In this document: one piece after another, positions 11,236 through 23,568 of the stretch | Layout of the letters: the number at the start of each line of letters is the position of its first letter | Numbering within the stretch: the first letter of the stretch is position 1 | Assembly (NCBI RefSeq): GCF_029962835.1 | Contig: NC_080583.1 | Coordinates: forward strand, 67,379,158 to 67,443,157 | DNA length: 64,000 nt | Reading direction: 5' to 3' | DNA from: Magnolia sinica | Taxonomy: Eukaryota; Streptophyta; Magnoliopsida; Magnoliales; Magnoliaceae | The notes under the pieces: model-generated | Databases searched by the model: none | What the model was told of the DNA's origin: nothing | What the model saw: only the letters and a program-made list of their open reading frames with translations | Translations under genes and position numbers: made by a program

Positions 11236-12640
11236 GAAAAGATGGGGATAGCGCTCTCGAATCTCCGCCTCACGCTCCCAAGACGCCTCATCCACACTAT
11301 GATGGCTCCACTGCACCTTCACCAAGGAATGACTTTGGTCCGTAGGACCTGCTCCTTCTGATCGAGGATACGAACTGGTCGCTTAATGTAAGAAGCGTCC
11401 TCACGAACATCTAACGGCTGCCAATCAATAACAGGCACGATGTCTGACCTACACTTCCTTAACATAGAGACGTGGAAAACATTGTGGACGCCAGACAACT
11501 GAGATGGCAAGGCAAATTGATAGGCCATGGCGCCAACACGCCCGGTGATCTCGAAAGGTCCTATAAATCTCAGGGCAAGCTTGCCCTTCGCTCCAAAACG
11601 AACCACACCCTTCATGGGTGAGACTTTGAGATACACATGATCCCCAACGGTAAACTGCAAGGAACGACGCTGACGGTCAGCAAAACTCTTCTGTCGGCTC
11701 TGAGCTGTGCGCATCCTCTGCCTAATGATGTCGATAACCTCTAATGTCTGCAGCACAAGCTTAGGACCTAAGAGACTCCGCTCTCCAACCTTGGTCCAAC
11801 AACTCGGAGATCTGCACGGTCTGCCATATAATGGCTCAAAAGGAGCTATGCCAATGGTCGCCTGATAGCTGTTGTTGTACGCGAACTCAGCCAATCGCAG
11901 GTGCTCATCCCAACTACTCGAGAAATCAATCGCGCAAGCCTAAAGTATATCCTCAAGGATCTGGTTGACCCTCTCAGTCTGGCCATCGGTCTGCAGATGA
12001 TACGCGGTGCTGAGCTGCAAATCAGTCCCCATCGCTCTCTGAAAGCTCTTCCAAAACTGAGACGTAAACCTTGGGTCTCGGTCTGAAACGATCGAGACAG
12101 GAACACCGTGTAGTCTCACGATCTCATCAACAAATATCTTGGCGAGCGGGTCCGTATGTCAAGTCTCACGAATTGCAAGAAAGTGTGCCGACTTCGTCAG
12201 ACAGTCCATGACAACCCAAATAGCGTCATGACTACGCTGAGTCCTCGACAAACCCATGACAAAATCGGTAAATATGTGCTCCCACTTCCACATCAGGACG
12301 CTCAACGGTTGCAATAGACAAGGGGGTCTCTGATGATCGGCCTTGACACGCTGGCATGTGTCAGACTCGGTCATAAAACTGGCTATCTGGCGCTTCATCC
12401 CCACCTAAAAATATTGACGCCTCATATCGCGATACATCTTTGTCAAGCCGGGTGGATAGAAAATTGCGATCGATGTGCCTCGGTCATAAGATCTCGGCGT
12501 AACTCAGGAATATCCGGGACACATAATCGGCCTCTGAAACGAAGTCCACCATTAGAACCAATCAGCCAATCTGTCTGACTCTCAGATGCTGCCTCTGCTT
12601 GGTAACCCTGTAATGACTCATCTGTCTGCTGAGCCTCGAT
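11236..12640 (-). pseudogene. Tekay integrase with chromodomain (broken)
   Basis: The zinc domain reads MTESDTCQRVK, where the first Cys of the CxxC pair is Ser; the third element has Cys there. The core triad is visible in [26 protein letters not shown] and [10 protein letters not shown]. The GPF/Y-like end ([13 protein letters not shown]) is followed by the chromodomain-type tail ([18 protein letters not shown], then [20 protein letters not shown]). The frame is broken by stops near 12158 and 11940 and by a one-base deletion near 11321 relative to the third element, after which the chromodomain continues in another frame to about 11236. Chromodomains direct such elements to particular chromatin, a known property of the family. 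Confidence 0.9.
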
Positions 12641-12779
12641 CACCCTTGCGACAAGAGAGGGTTGAATCGACAGGCCCGATAATTGAACGATTGAAGGCTG
12701 CAGACCAAACTCAAAGTCGTACTCTACTATATCCTCAAGCATCCTCCACTCATGAATCATCATGTGCGCCACTAGGCCT

Positions 12780-13990
12780 CGTAGCTGACGGCTGAGGGCA
12801 TCCGCCACCACGTTCGCCTTGCCTGGGTGGTACTGGAGATCAAAATTATAGTCCTTCAGGAGCTCCATCCAACGCCTCTGCCTCATGTTTAGCTCGGACT
12901 GAGAGAACAGATACTTCAAGCTCTTGTGGTCGGAGAAGAGCTCGAACCTCACCCCATAAAGATAGTGCCTCCACACCTTTAGTGCAAAGACCACTGCTGC
13001 CAGCTCCAAATCATGCGTAGGGTAGTTCAGCTCATAGACCTTGAGCTGACGAGACGCATAAGCCACTGGTTTTCCTTACTGCATCAGGACAGCACCCAAA
13101 CCAATTCGCGAGGCATCGGTAAATACAACAATTCCATCACTCCCAGAGGGAAGAGTGAGGACAGGAGCGGACGTGAGGCGGTCCTTCAGCTCCATAAATG
13201 CCTGCTCACAAGCGTCGCTCCACACGAACTCGGCACCCTTCCGGGTCAACCTGGTCAATGGGGCTGCAATGTGAGAGAATCCCTCAATAAAACATCGGTA
13301 GTAGCCCGCCAAACTAAGAAAACTACGGATCTCGGATGCGTTCGTGGGCTGGCCCCACTGACGCACGGCATCAATCTTCGAGGGGTCCACGGTGACACCC
13401 TACCTTGTCACTACATGACCGAGGAACTTCACCTCCTCCTGCCAGAACTCGCACTTTTCCAGCTTCGGATAAAGCTGATGTGCACGGAGGGTCTGCAATG
13501 TAATCTCCAGATGCCGCTCAAGCTCCTCACGGGTCCTCTAATAGATCAAAATGTCGTCGATGAGCACCACAACAAACTGGTCGAGATACGGGCGGAAGAC
13601 CTCGTTCATCAACTGCATGAATACTGCGGGCGCATTGGTTAGTCCGAAAGACATGACCTGGAACTCAAAATGACCGTAGCGAGTCCTGAAGGCTATCGGT
13701 ATATCCTCATCTTGAACCCGAACCTGATGATAACCGAATCGCAAGTCTATCTTCGAAATGAACTGCGCCTCCTGCAACTGATCAAACAAATCATCGATCC
13801 TCGGAAGCGGGTACTTGTTCTTGATTGTGACCTTATTGAGCTCGCGATAATCTACGCAAAGCCTCAACGAGCCATCCTTCTTCTTCACGAAGAGTACCGG
13901 TGCTCCCCACGGTGAACTGCTAGACAGATAAAGCTTAACTCGTGCAACTCGTCCAACTGCTTCTGCAGTTCCCGTAACTCCAACGGTGCC
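12780..13990 (-). pseudogene. Tekay reverse transcriptase-RNase H (broken)
   Basis: [53 protein letters not shown] and catalytic VLIDDILIY, so both aspartates are retained. A stop follows directly at about 13536. The thumb ([16 protein letters not shown]) is interrupted by a stop near 13402. RNase H runs from [17 protein letters not shown] (stop near 13078) through [19 protein letters not shown] and [14 protein letters not shown] to [10 protein letters not shown] at about 12785. Frames are otherwise well preserved, with three or four premature stops over 400 codons, suggesting moderate age. Confidence 0.92.
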
Positions 13991-14118
13991 ATATGATACG
14001 GGGCCTTCGAAATAGGCACGGTACCAGGCACAAGATCAATCTGAAACTCAGTGTGCCGACGAGGTGGTAACCCTGGAATCTCCTGAAATACATCGAAAAA
14101 ACCACAAACGACCGGTAG

Positions 14119-14560
14119 CTAGTCGATACTCAAAGCAACTGACTCCTCAATGTCACACGATAACAGGCAAGAAAGCTGTTCTCTTCTGGGCTCGGCAACA
14201 AACTGGAACTCTGGCACGCCGGGTATACAGAACGTGACTGTCCTCGCGGAACAGTCTAATATGGTGTGGTACTCGGTGAGCCAATCCATGCCCAGGATAA
14301 CATCAAAATTAGACATCGGCAATACGAATAGGTCGGCAGGCAAGAAGATATCCCCAATCAGAACTGGGCATGACGAGCAAAATCGGTCTAATACTGCAAT
14401 CTTCCCTAAGGGCGTTGATACTGACAAACCCTCACGGGAAGACTCCATCGACAAACCAGTCGATCGACAGAAATCAACAGCCACAAAGGAATGCGATGCA
14501 CCAGAGTTAAATAATACACGTGCAATGCATGCAGAAACAGGGAGAGTACCCTCGACGACC
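14119..14560 (-). pseudogene. Tekay aspartic protease (active site lost)
   Basis: The retropepsin-like domain reads RVLFNSGASHSF at about 14525-14490. The family active site begins Asp-Ser/Thr-Gly, so the catalytic Asp is replaced by Asn (AAC, one G-to-A change from GAC). It continues with FVLPMSNFDVILGMDWL, the second conserved block of the fold. The third Tekay element keeps the Asp (LFDFGASNSF). The domain lies between the zinc knuckle and RT, as expected. Confidence 0.88.
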
Positions 14561-14579
14561 CCTCCTGATGACTGAGGGT

Positions 14580-15809
14580 CTTGCTGTGCGGCATAAAATC
14601 TACCGTGGGCCTGCTGGAGAGGTGCAGGTCCCCTCTGAGGCCTCTGCTGATGCTGCTGCCATTGTGGCGGCCTGATCTGCTGCCTTTGCTGCTGTGGGGG
14701 AGGCCCTGGAGGCTAGTGCTGTGGTCGCTACTGCTACTGCTGTGGTGGCTGTCGTGGAGGCTGATGCGGTGTCCTCGACTGCTGCCGCTGCGGATGGGGA
14801 CACTCCTGCATGTGATGTCTTGTCCTACCGCACCCAAAGTAAGTACCGGTAAATAGTCCCGAAAGTGGTGCTGGAGGTACTGTCGGTGCTCGAAACGCTG
14901 GGCGGGTCGTGCGTCGCTACTGTGAACGATGCTGCTGCTGCGGATGGGAACACCAGAAGGCGCCTTCCTCTTCTGATCTCCCCTCTGGTCACGGGCTCTC
15001 TGCAAACTGGCCCAATCTGACTCATAAATCTGGGTCCTCTCCACAATCTGCTCAAAAGTTGGAAGCATGTGTCCGTTCACACGACTCCTGAGGGCAGGAC
15101 ACAAACCGTTCTCAAAACGGCGGGCCTTTTGCCCCTCATCATCAACAAAATACGTCGCGAATCTCGATAGTGCGACGAAACGAGCCTCATACTGGGACAC
15201 AGTCATGTCCCCCTAGACTAGAGTCTCAAACTCTAGTGCACGATGCTGTCACACATGCTCGAGAAAGAACTTCCGGTCAAACCGGTCCACAAAGTCCTCC
15301 CAGGTCCACTCAAAATCGGCCGCTACAGATCGGGCGACAGATGCCCACCAATGCTGAGCCTCACCCTGGAGAAGGAATACAGCTAATGGGACATGCTGCT
15401 GGGTCGTACATCTCATGGTGTCAAATATCTTCTCCACCTCGAACCACCATATCTCTGCTGCAGCAGGGTCAGGATTACCCCGGAAACGCGGAGGGTCGTG
15501 CTGTCGGAAGTCCTTGAGAAGGGCGCTCGCAAGCTCCTGCTCGGCCTCGGCTGGTGTAACAGTGGGACGCCTACTCTGCCCCTGAAGAATAGCGGTCATC
15601 GCCTGAAGCATCTGTTGCACCTGGGTGGCACTCACGGGTACGGTCGGATCCGCACCGGTCTCAGGCAAGGGAGTGGCATCCTCGGGCTGAAAAGCAGGGA
15701 TATCCAGTGGCAGAACGGGAGTCACCGGTGGTAGAGCGGGAGCAGCAGCTGGTGGAGCGGGAGTCGCAGGTGGTGGAGCGAGATTCACTCAGGTCGATCT
15801 TCTAGCCAT
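14580..15809 (-). pseudogene. Tekay gag with zinc knuckle (broken)
   Basis: Likely start ATG at 15809-15807, followed after six codons by a TGA. The capsid-like region is clear: HDPPRFRGNPDPAAAEIWWF, EKIFDTMRCT, LQGEAQHWWASV. Stops occur near 15245 and 15204, after which it resumes (MTVSQYEARFVALSRFATYF). The zinc knuckle at about 14855-14810 reads YFGCGRTRHHMQECP: the first Cys of C-x2-C-x4-H-x4-C is Tyr and the conserved Gly before His is Arg. A Gln/Pro-rich linker (about 14590-14800) precedes the protease, shared with the third element. Confidence 0.88.
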
Positions 15810-15974
15810 TATGTCCTATAGGAAGAAACAAGGGCCTATTAGCCTTGAGAATTCTCGAAGGCATAAACGTTAAGGATCTAAGTCGAAAAATCGCTAAGTT
15901 ATTCAAGCTTAGAACCTATTCATTCTAAGTTCATAGCAGATATGTGATGTCATCCTCAGGTATTCCCAAGTTAT

Positions 15975-15986
15975 GCTCTGATACCA
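15975..15986 (-). other. Tekay primer-binding site (initiator tRNA-Met)
   Basis: The minus strand reads TGGTATCAGAGC, complementary to the 3' end of plant initiator tRNA-Met. It starts five bases inside the 5' LTR boundary. Confidence 0.93.
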
Positions 15987-15991
15987 ACTTC

Positions 15992-18900
15992 TGTCATGCC
16001 CCAAACTAGAAAAACGAGCTCACAAAATTTTCAGTCGCCGAATCCAGCGCCGACAGCCTCCGTAGTGCCCCATTCTCGGATCCCGGCACTCGCATGCCCG
16101 ATTCCGATCCTCGGATCCTACAAGGAGGATTTCAGTATAATTTTTTTTTGTAATGGAGCATAACCACAAGCATAACTAAGTCACAAAACAACATCACCAC
16201 ATATCCACTATAACAAAAACTTTAAATACAAAGCGGGAAGGGAAATACAGGGTAATCAAAAAGCTCCAAAATGATCAGATGCGCGCTCCTGCCTTAGCGC
16301 TGCTGCTGTCCAACGACACCTGCATGCAACGGTCGTGCATAAGCTTACAAAAGCTTAGAGAGTGGTGTAAGTGTGTGCGCAAGGCAAGCGCCAAGTGTAC
16401 AATATCAGAGTAATGCGAAAATATGCGGTAAGTCCATGGATGTTATCAGCTGTACCAAAGCTATATGATGTAAGACATGAATGCTATCGGCCATACCAAG
16501 GCCATGTGATGCGAGGCCTATGTAGCCAAATGTCATATGCGAGATGCAAAGCAAGCATGTCAGTCCTCATCAAGTACACATATCAGTACAGTTCCTCTCT
16601 GGATATCACCGGGGTCTAATACACCTCACATTGACTGCCTCCTCCCTAGCTGCACAGTCAAACAAGTGGAAGAGACCACACTATCCGCTGACCAGTAGTC
16701 TGCCAATACCTACCCGGCTCGTTGATAGCGGACTCATTTACGAGCTGGTCAAACTCAGCCTAGCTTATAGCCCCCTCACTCGGGTGAATAAGGCCATACC
16801 CCCTTCCAACCGACCACGACACAGTGGGAGACGCGGCCTACTGGTATTCGGCACTTGGGCGCTCGTGTATCTACTCGGTCTAGGCGTTGGAGCATCTCCT
16901 GGTACCAAAAAGTTTCTGGAACTTTCACCCAATGACATCCTAAGTGCCCACAGTGCTAGAACCAAGCATTTTCGGTATCTGATACGGCCATCTACGATGT
17001 GTCTGTGGAGCCACGGCCCTGATGTCGCTAGGGCGTGCAGTGATCACGACACACAATGCAAAATGCATGAGTCACACCGTACAATCATGCAGCAATCCTG
17101 CGCATACAGCGTGATAATGTGGGGCACTTCGTCTCATAAGGAGTCCCGTAAATGGTTTGCCCAATGGCTTATGCTATGATCAGTCACTACTCATATCAAA
17201 CATACATATGATGCGTATGGGCATGATTCATGGAGTTATACTAGGCATGTTATAAAGTAATGAACTACTCTTACGATGTAGATGGGCCTAGACGGCCTAC
17301 ACACAACTAGTATGGGCCTATCAATGGGCCCTAAGGAGAGATACAATGCGGACATTTAACCAACATTATACTTGTAATGTGGACGTCAAACCAACATTGC
17401 TCCCAAGGCATAGCCTGCCACAAACCATGGAGAAATCTCGCATTGCAATGGACCCTAAGGACAACCCATTGGGCCTCGACCCATGGGCCTTAGATACATC
17501 AAATGGGCCGTATCACATGGGCCTTACATTCATCAAATGGGCCGCATTAATGGGCCTCACCAATGGGCCTTATGTACATTGCAATGGGCCATAACCCATG
17601 GGCCTTAGAATACATCAAAATGGGCCTAATCTCATGGGCCTTATGCATATCAAATGAGCTTAATCATATGGGCCTTAGATATATACCAAGGTGGGGTCCA
17701 TTTGAACTACTGATCTATCTTATTTTTAGTCTCAAGCCTTAAAATGGCTTTCAAAATGATTGGACAGCTTGGATATAGCACATGCATCATGGTAGCGGGT
17801 CCACATGAAGGCCCACCATTATATAATATATATACAATGTAATATATATATATACACACACACACACACACGAGCACGCACACATAGGGCAGCTGTAGGG
17901 GTGGGTCCCACCATCGAGGGTGGACGGTGCAGATAGAACATATAGATCATGGTGGGTGCCACCGTCCACCGTCAGTGGACGGTGCCCATGAAACACATAC
18001 ATCACTGTGGGCTCCAACCGTCCACTGCCTATGGACAGTACTAATAAAACACATGCATCATTATGGGTCCCACGTGGGGCCCACCATAACATTTATTTTC
18101 CATCCAGACCGTTGATAAGGTCGCATGGACCTAGATGAAGGGTAAAAACAAATTTCATATAAATCCAAAACTTCTGTGTCCCAAAAAAGGGTTCCAAGGG
18201 TAGACGTTCAATCCCACTTTTCCTTTTATTGTGGGCTACCTGAGACGTGTATACGGCTGATTTTTGGGGTGGGCCCAATTCTGAAAGTGGCCCACCATAT
18301 GAACGGATTGAATGACAAATAAACATCAAGGTGGGGCCCACGGCTGGAGCCGTGGGTCCCTGCTGGCCGACCGTCAAAACGCAGCAGCGTGCTGCTGCTA
18401 TGTCAGCTGCAGCAGGCGCTGCCTCTTATATTTTTTTTTTTTTGAAAAACCTGTATTTCCATGATTTTTCACGTGTGGGGCCCGCTTCAAGGTAATCCAC
18501 TCTAACCATTAGATTTCATAGTCCATAACAAGTTCATCAAGCCCAATATTGGGCCTGTTTCAACGTGTAGAAAAATCCGGTGAACTTTAAACGGTGGAGA
18601 TCACTGTTTGCTAAGGAATGGCCCACCAAAACCTCAAATTAGCTCCGTTTTTCGGTTCAACGCCTAAAAAAACTGAGCAAAGGGATGGACGGTGTGGATT
18701 GATCCTATACATCCAGGTGGGGCCTATATGAGTGGCCCCTTTCCAAAGGCTTGAAAAACAAGCCAATATTTGTGTTTTAATTTGCGTCCAGCGACATAAT
18801 ACTTGCATTGAGGTGGGCCCTACTTAGGCGGGCCACCACATGGTGGGGTGGTGTGGATCACATACACATGTAAGGTGGGCCTCACCCACAAATGGATTGG

Positions 18901-20006
18901 GTCCAAACCATGCATCATGGTGGGGTCCATTCGGGTGGGCCATATGGCCATTCCATCATACACAATATACATAAATAATAAGAGAGGGAGAGAGAGAGAG
19001 AGAAAAAGAGAGTGGGACACGCATGATGGAGGGACCCCGGCACTATGGGCCCTCCATTTCAAGCTTCCAATCGTACATCAAGTGGGTCCCATTACATGTG
19101 GGCCTATCAAATTGAAAATCAACGGTGGAGATCCTTTCTCCACCAAAATGAAAGGTCTAGATGACCCTATCTATACAAGAAAATAAACATCATGATGAGG
19201 TCCATGGAGAATGGCCCCATCATGGACTGATCATGAGGATCAAAGTGGTCCATCGGCCACATCAAGGGTCCAAAGTGAGATCCATACCATTGATCGGTAG
19301 GCCTCACTTGGCCCATCATAAAAAATATGAAAACTAGCCTATAGGAGCACCCACCGGTCTATCTTCTCGGTCCGTTGGAATGCCGATCTCCTTAAGCTTC
19401 ACTTTGATGGTGGAAGATGAGAAGTGAATGGCTAGGATGGAGGATTTGGGATGGAAAAGTGGGCCACACACATGCACTCTCTCACATGGAAGAGAGCTTG
19501 GACATGAGCTCTCTTGTTGCTTGGGATTGAGTTGATAAATGAGAGAGGGAGATGGGATGTAAGGAGAGAGAGTGATGGATGTGAGGTGATGTTGTACTTG
19601 ACATGTATGGGTGTGTAAGAGAGAGGGTGAGAGAGAGTTGACTTGGTGGTTACTTGGGGATGGGGTGAAAGGTGATGTGTACTTGACATGATGTGATTGA
19701 TTGATGGATTGACTGATGGGATTGATTTGGCATATTGTAGAGATTCTCTTGGGATTGCAAATGCGTGGCGTTTTCTTCGAAATAAACGCCGGCTCACATC
19801 TTCCTGCTAGGGTATCAGATCGGTGCGAGAGACGCGGCGACGGTGCGGTCGCAATGGTACAAGTCTTGAATTAAGGTGACTCAAATCTACAGCATATGAC
19901 TTAGGGTCGATCGCAAATGTCGATTATACGTCACAGGTTGCCGGAATTCGACAGGAAGGATCGCGGGGTTCGACGGAACAATATGGACTAGGATACAGGT
20001 CTTACA
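15992..20006 (-). repeat. Tekay 5' LTR (right copy, ~4.0 kb)
   Basis: Plus-strand ends are TGTCATGCC and GTCTTACA. It matches 7096-11105 over its length. In the patch 18273-18424 it resembles the third Tekay element (GGCCCACGGCTGG and GTCAGCTGC-type motifs), so this copy keeps the ancestral sequence there. A GA-rich tract lies at 18982-19005. Confidence 0.95.
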
Positions 20007-20011
20007 GTTAA
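20007..20011. repeat. Right TSD of nested Tekay element (GTTAA)
   Basis: GTTAA directly follows the LTR end TTACA; Athila sequence resumes with GCCTCC. Confidence 0.95.
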
Positions 20012-21293
20012 GCCTCCTTTACATTTCACATGATGTTTTTACATTTTCTTCAAGATAAATACGATGCACACACACAGTGGGGCTTATTCCCTTTATGTTC
20101 GCTATTGTCCACCCAATAGCTGCCTTATATTCTCTAAGAACATTACGCAACTTACCCTCCTATTCCTTATCAAGGTTAGAAGCTATGATGATAGGCAGGG
20201 TCTCAGAAGGACCTAAAAATGCATACTTGAAAGTTTCAAGTAATTGTTTAAGGTCAAGTTCGGGTGGTTTCTCAATATACGGGACTAGTTTAGACTCAAA
20301 TAGTGGAAGAAGTTCCACTTTAGCTTTCCATTTTGTAGTATCCATTACAGGATTAGAGTCAAGCAATGCATTGACTTCTTAGATAGAACTTCCTATGTCA
20401 AAATTTATGCCAAAATGTGCTAAACAAGTCTCATGAGCATCTTCAGAAGATTTAAGGAAAAAGTTATGCACTAGACTCTCAATCATGTTCACTTCGAATA
20501 TATCATTCGAGTCTAACGGTTGTTGTCCAGCATTGAAAACATTGAGTTTAATCTTCATGTTACCAAAAGACAACTTCATAACTCCATTCCTACAATTTAT
20601 GATAGCATTGGATGTGGCCAAGAATGGACGTCCCAAGATAACCGAGATTTGACTAGTAAGATTTTGGACAGGCTGAGTATCTAGAACGATGGAATCCACT
20701 GGAAAATAAAACTTATCAACCTAGATTAACACATCCTCAATAACACCACAGGGCACCTTGACAGATCTATCAGCTAGTTATAGTGTTATTTTAGTTGATT
20801 TCAGCTCACCAAGTCCTAGTTGCTCGTATACAGAATATGGCAGCAAATTAATGCTCGCCCTTAAATCAAGCAATGCCTTCTCAATCCTATGATCTCCTAT
20901 GACGCAAGAAATGGTAGGAGCTCCTGGATCCCTAAATTTAGGAGGGGTGTTGTGTTGAATCATGGAGCTGAGTTGCTCCACAAGGAAGACCTTGTGGACA
21001 TTCAGCTTACGCTTTTGAGTGCATAAATCTTTAAGAAACTTAGCATAAGCAGGGACTTGCTTGATAGCATCAAGCAACAGAATGTTAATTTGTACCTGCT
21101 TAAACATGTCCAATATATCATTAAAGTTGTTTCCTTTCGTAACTGGTGCCAGACGTTGAGGAAAAGATGCTTTAAGTACATAGGATGGCACATGAGTGGT
21201 TCCTGGAGAGTCAGAGTGCTTTTGGACTTTAGATGCACTAGTATGTCTATCTGCTTCATTTTGGTCTTCCGATTTGGAATTTGATTCTTCCCT
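20012..21293 (-). pseudogene. Athila gag C-terminal region and protease
   Basis: On the minus strand from 21293 the protein reads through a gag C-terminal linker (SFPQRLAPVTKGNNFNDILD, then AYAKFLKDLCTQKRKLNVHK) into the protease core (ALLDLRASINLLPYSVYEQL). In this lineage the active site is Asp-Leu-Gly-Ala-Ser; here Gly is Arg (AGG), a G-to-A change. The domain continues after two stops (about 20777-20700) with MDSIVLDTQPV and VILGRPFLATSNAIINCRNG (20699-20379). The connector to RT ends at 20012 (WKAKVELLPLFESK, then KYAFLGPSETLPIIIASNLD), where the Tekay element begins. Confidence 0.85.
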
Positions 21294-21872
21294 AGGACAT
21301 GTAAATGTGGTTTTCTCTTGATCCTCGGGAGCAATGGGAATCTGGTTATACCTGGAATAACCATCTAGGAAACAATAGTAGTTATGCCCTGCCAATCTCT
21401 CAAGCATCTGATCTATGAAAGGAAGAGAAAAGTGATCCTTCCTTGTGACCAGGTTCAGTTTACGGTAATCAATACAAACTCGCCAACCCGTAGTCATGCG
21501 GGTTGGTACTAACTCATTATCATTATTTTTTTCACCGTAATCCCAGACTTTTTGGGAACAACTTGAATTGGGCTGACCCATGTGCTATCTGAAATGGGGT
21601 AAATGATACCAACATCTAACAATTTAAGCACCTCCACCCGAACGACCTCTTTCATGTTAGGGTTAAGCCTCCTTTACATTTCACGCGACATTTTTGTATT
21701 TTTCTTCAAGATAAGTATGATGCATACACACAGTAGGGCTTATTCCCTTTATGTCCACTATTGTCCACCCAATAACTGCCTTATATTCTCTAAGAACATT
21801 AAGCAACTTACCCTCATGTTCCTTATCAAGGTTAGAAGCTATCATGATAGTCATGGTCTCAGAAGGACCTAA
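21294..21872 (-). repeat. Duplicated Athila RT-start/connector segment
   Basis: 21294-21662 repeats the RT start found at about 6723-7095, and 21663-21872 repeats 20010-20216. Together they form one 579-bp copy without the Tekay insertion. It includes TGWRVCIDYRKLN and IPIAPEDQEKTTFTCP, then fuses directly to the gag linker (REESNSKSEDQ) in one open frame of 267 codons. This chimeric ORF is a rearrangement product, not a functional protein. Confidence 0.88.
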
Positions 21873-23205
21873 CTATACTTCCAACTTGGCAATGGATTGT
21901 GCATTTGCATTTAAACTTTGCTAGTTAGCTTGTAAAGTTTGTTGGGTGTCTTTTTGAAATTGAAGAGAACTCTGCATAAAAAGATTGAGTGTATCTTCAA
22001 GAGATGGTTTCCGTGATTGTGAAGGAAGTTGTTGATATTGTAGAAACTGTTGAAGTTGTTGACTACCAACTTGGGAGGGTAAGGTTGCATAGGAAGATTT
22101 CCAGATGGTCCTCCTTGTTGTGGTCCTATTGTCTAAGAAAAATTTGGGTGTCTAGCCCACCCTGGGTTGTAGGTGTCTGAGTAAGGAACATTCTCAGTTC
22201 TCTGAAAAGTGTTCATAACATGCACTTGTTCAGAGAGAAATTCCAGAAATGCTACACCAAATGGACAAGACTGCGTAGGATGGGCAAGACTAGAACATAT
22301 GACACATGACTCAATTTGAGTTGTTTTTGGAGGTCCATTATTTAACATCAAAGCATCAACTTTCTTTGTCAGGCTATCAATCTTGGCATAAAGATCTGGC
22401 GTGACTCCTATCTCATGTATACCACCTTTCTTCTATGGTTGTGGACTTCTTTCACCTCTATTTGAATAGTCCCATTGCTGGGAGTTTTCACACAAGGTTT
22501 CAAAAAAATTCCAAGCTTCAACATCACTTTTGGTCATGAATGACCCTCCACTAGTGGCATCAACCATGCGATGGTTTTGGGGTGTCAAACCGTCATAGAA
22601 GTATTGAACCTGTTGCCACTTCTCAAAACCATGGTGTGGACATTTAAGAAGCAAGTCCTTCCATCTTTCCCAACATTCGTGAAAGTGCTCATCCTCTTTT
22701 TGTGTGAAATTAGTAATTTCTCTGCGGGTAGCATTAGTTTTGTGAATGGGTGAGAACTTGTTTAAGAACTTCTTAGACAGTTGGTCCCATGTAGTAATAC
22801 ACCCAACTTCTAGAGAATTCAACCATGCTTTCACCTTATCCTTCAAACAAAAAGGAAAAGACGCAAACAGATCGAATCATGTGAAAAGTTTTGGAACTTA
22901 AAGGTAGAGCAAATGTCCAGGAATTCTTTCACTTGATGATATGGATCCTCCTTATCTAAACCATAGAAAGAGGGCAACAATTGTATGACCCCAGGTTTAA
23001 GTTCAAAGTGTGCTGCCGTAGTGGCTGGCAACACTATGCATGAAGGTGTAATAAATTGGACAAGAGCTGAATAATCCCTAATAGCTTTAACTCCATTCTC
23101 ATCCACTATTTCAAATAGAATGTTTCTCAATCTTCTACGAAATGTTCTTTCTATTTTATGATCAAAAGGTGCTAGTTCTATGTTCAGAGATATACGTCCT
23201 AGCAT
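21873..23205 (-). pseudogene. Athila gag (broken)
   Basis: The frame starts at 23205 (MLGRISLNIELAPFDHKIER), reaches LLPSFYGLDKEDPYHQVKEF and hits a frameshift near 22850. It continues as KDKVKAWLNSLEVGCITTWD and RREITNFTQKEDEHFHECWE down to 22433, the conserved Athila capsid-like core. A separate open stretch at 22351-22133 carries a zinc knuckle of C-x2-C-x4-H-x4-C type (CVICSSLAHPTQSC). Past it, 21873-22130 is Gln-rich coding-like sequence with stops, which meets the duplicated segment at 21872. Gag packages element RNA in virus-like particles. Confidence 0.85.
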
Positions 23206-23544
23206 AAACTGATTTATTGCAATGTAGGAAAGAAAGGAAAACTAAGATGCAACCTAAGAGAAATAAAACTAGAGCTAAAAATCATGAATTCCTAAAAACA
23301 AGATGAAACTATGTAAACAAGAATTGGAAGAAAGAACCCGGAAAAGGAGATGATTGATTTCCAAAGAATTGGGAGCTTCTCCTTCACTTTGAAGACAATT
23401 TTTTTTCAACTTCCTTCCTCAATTCCTGTAGAAAATAAAAACAAATAAATTAAGTTCCCTAAAATTTGTGAAATGATGCAAGAAAAATCCTAGGGCTATG
23501 AATTATGATAAGTGAGAATCCTAAATCCAATTGGACTGAAACAA
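23206..23544 (-). other. Athila 5' leader
   Basis: About 340 bases between the PBS and the gag start. No ORF or other feature is evident. A leader of this kind would normally hold packaging signals, but none can be identified by eye. Confidence 0.5.
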
Positions 23545-23562
23545 TCCCCGGCAACAGTGCTA
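23545..23562 (-). other. Athila primer-binding site (tRNA-Asp-like)
   Basis: The plus strand reads TCCCCGGCAACAGTGCTA. It matches the 3' end of plant tRNA-Asp except for three transitions, starting six bases inside the LTR. Use of tRNA-Asp is characteristic of Athila elements. Confidence 0.8.
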
Positions 23563-23568
23563 AAAACT

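Larger units (their letters stand above)
7096..20006 (-). mobile_element. Tekay/Del-type chromovirus nested in Athila
   Basis: A structurally complete Ty3/gypsy element of 12.9 kb: LTRs 7096-11105 and 15992-20006, initiator-Met PBS, gag-pol on the minus strand (15809-11236), a chromodomain-bearing integrase end, PPT, and TSD GTTAA. LTRs of about 4 kb are long against an internal region of about 4.9 kb. Gag, RT, RNase H and integrase order and the motif set fit the Tekay (Del) chromovirus lineage; this is motif-based. All domains carry stops or frameshifts, and the protease catalytic Asp is lost. The two LTRs are close by eye apart from microsatellite length, small indels and one divergent patch. 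Confidence 0.92.

Noticed and set aside
15975-15986. Possible tRNA gene at the tRNA-like motif
   Set aside because: Only 12 bases complementary to a tRNA 3' end, in the PBS position; no cloverleaf flanks it.
20778-21581. 267-codon open RT-gag fusion as a novel protein
   Set aside because: It joins a duplicated, frameshifted RT start to the Athila gag linker at a rearrangement breakpoint.
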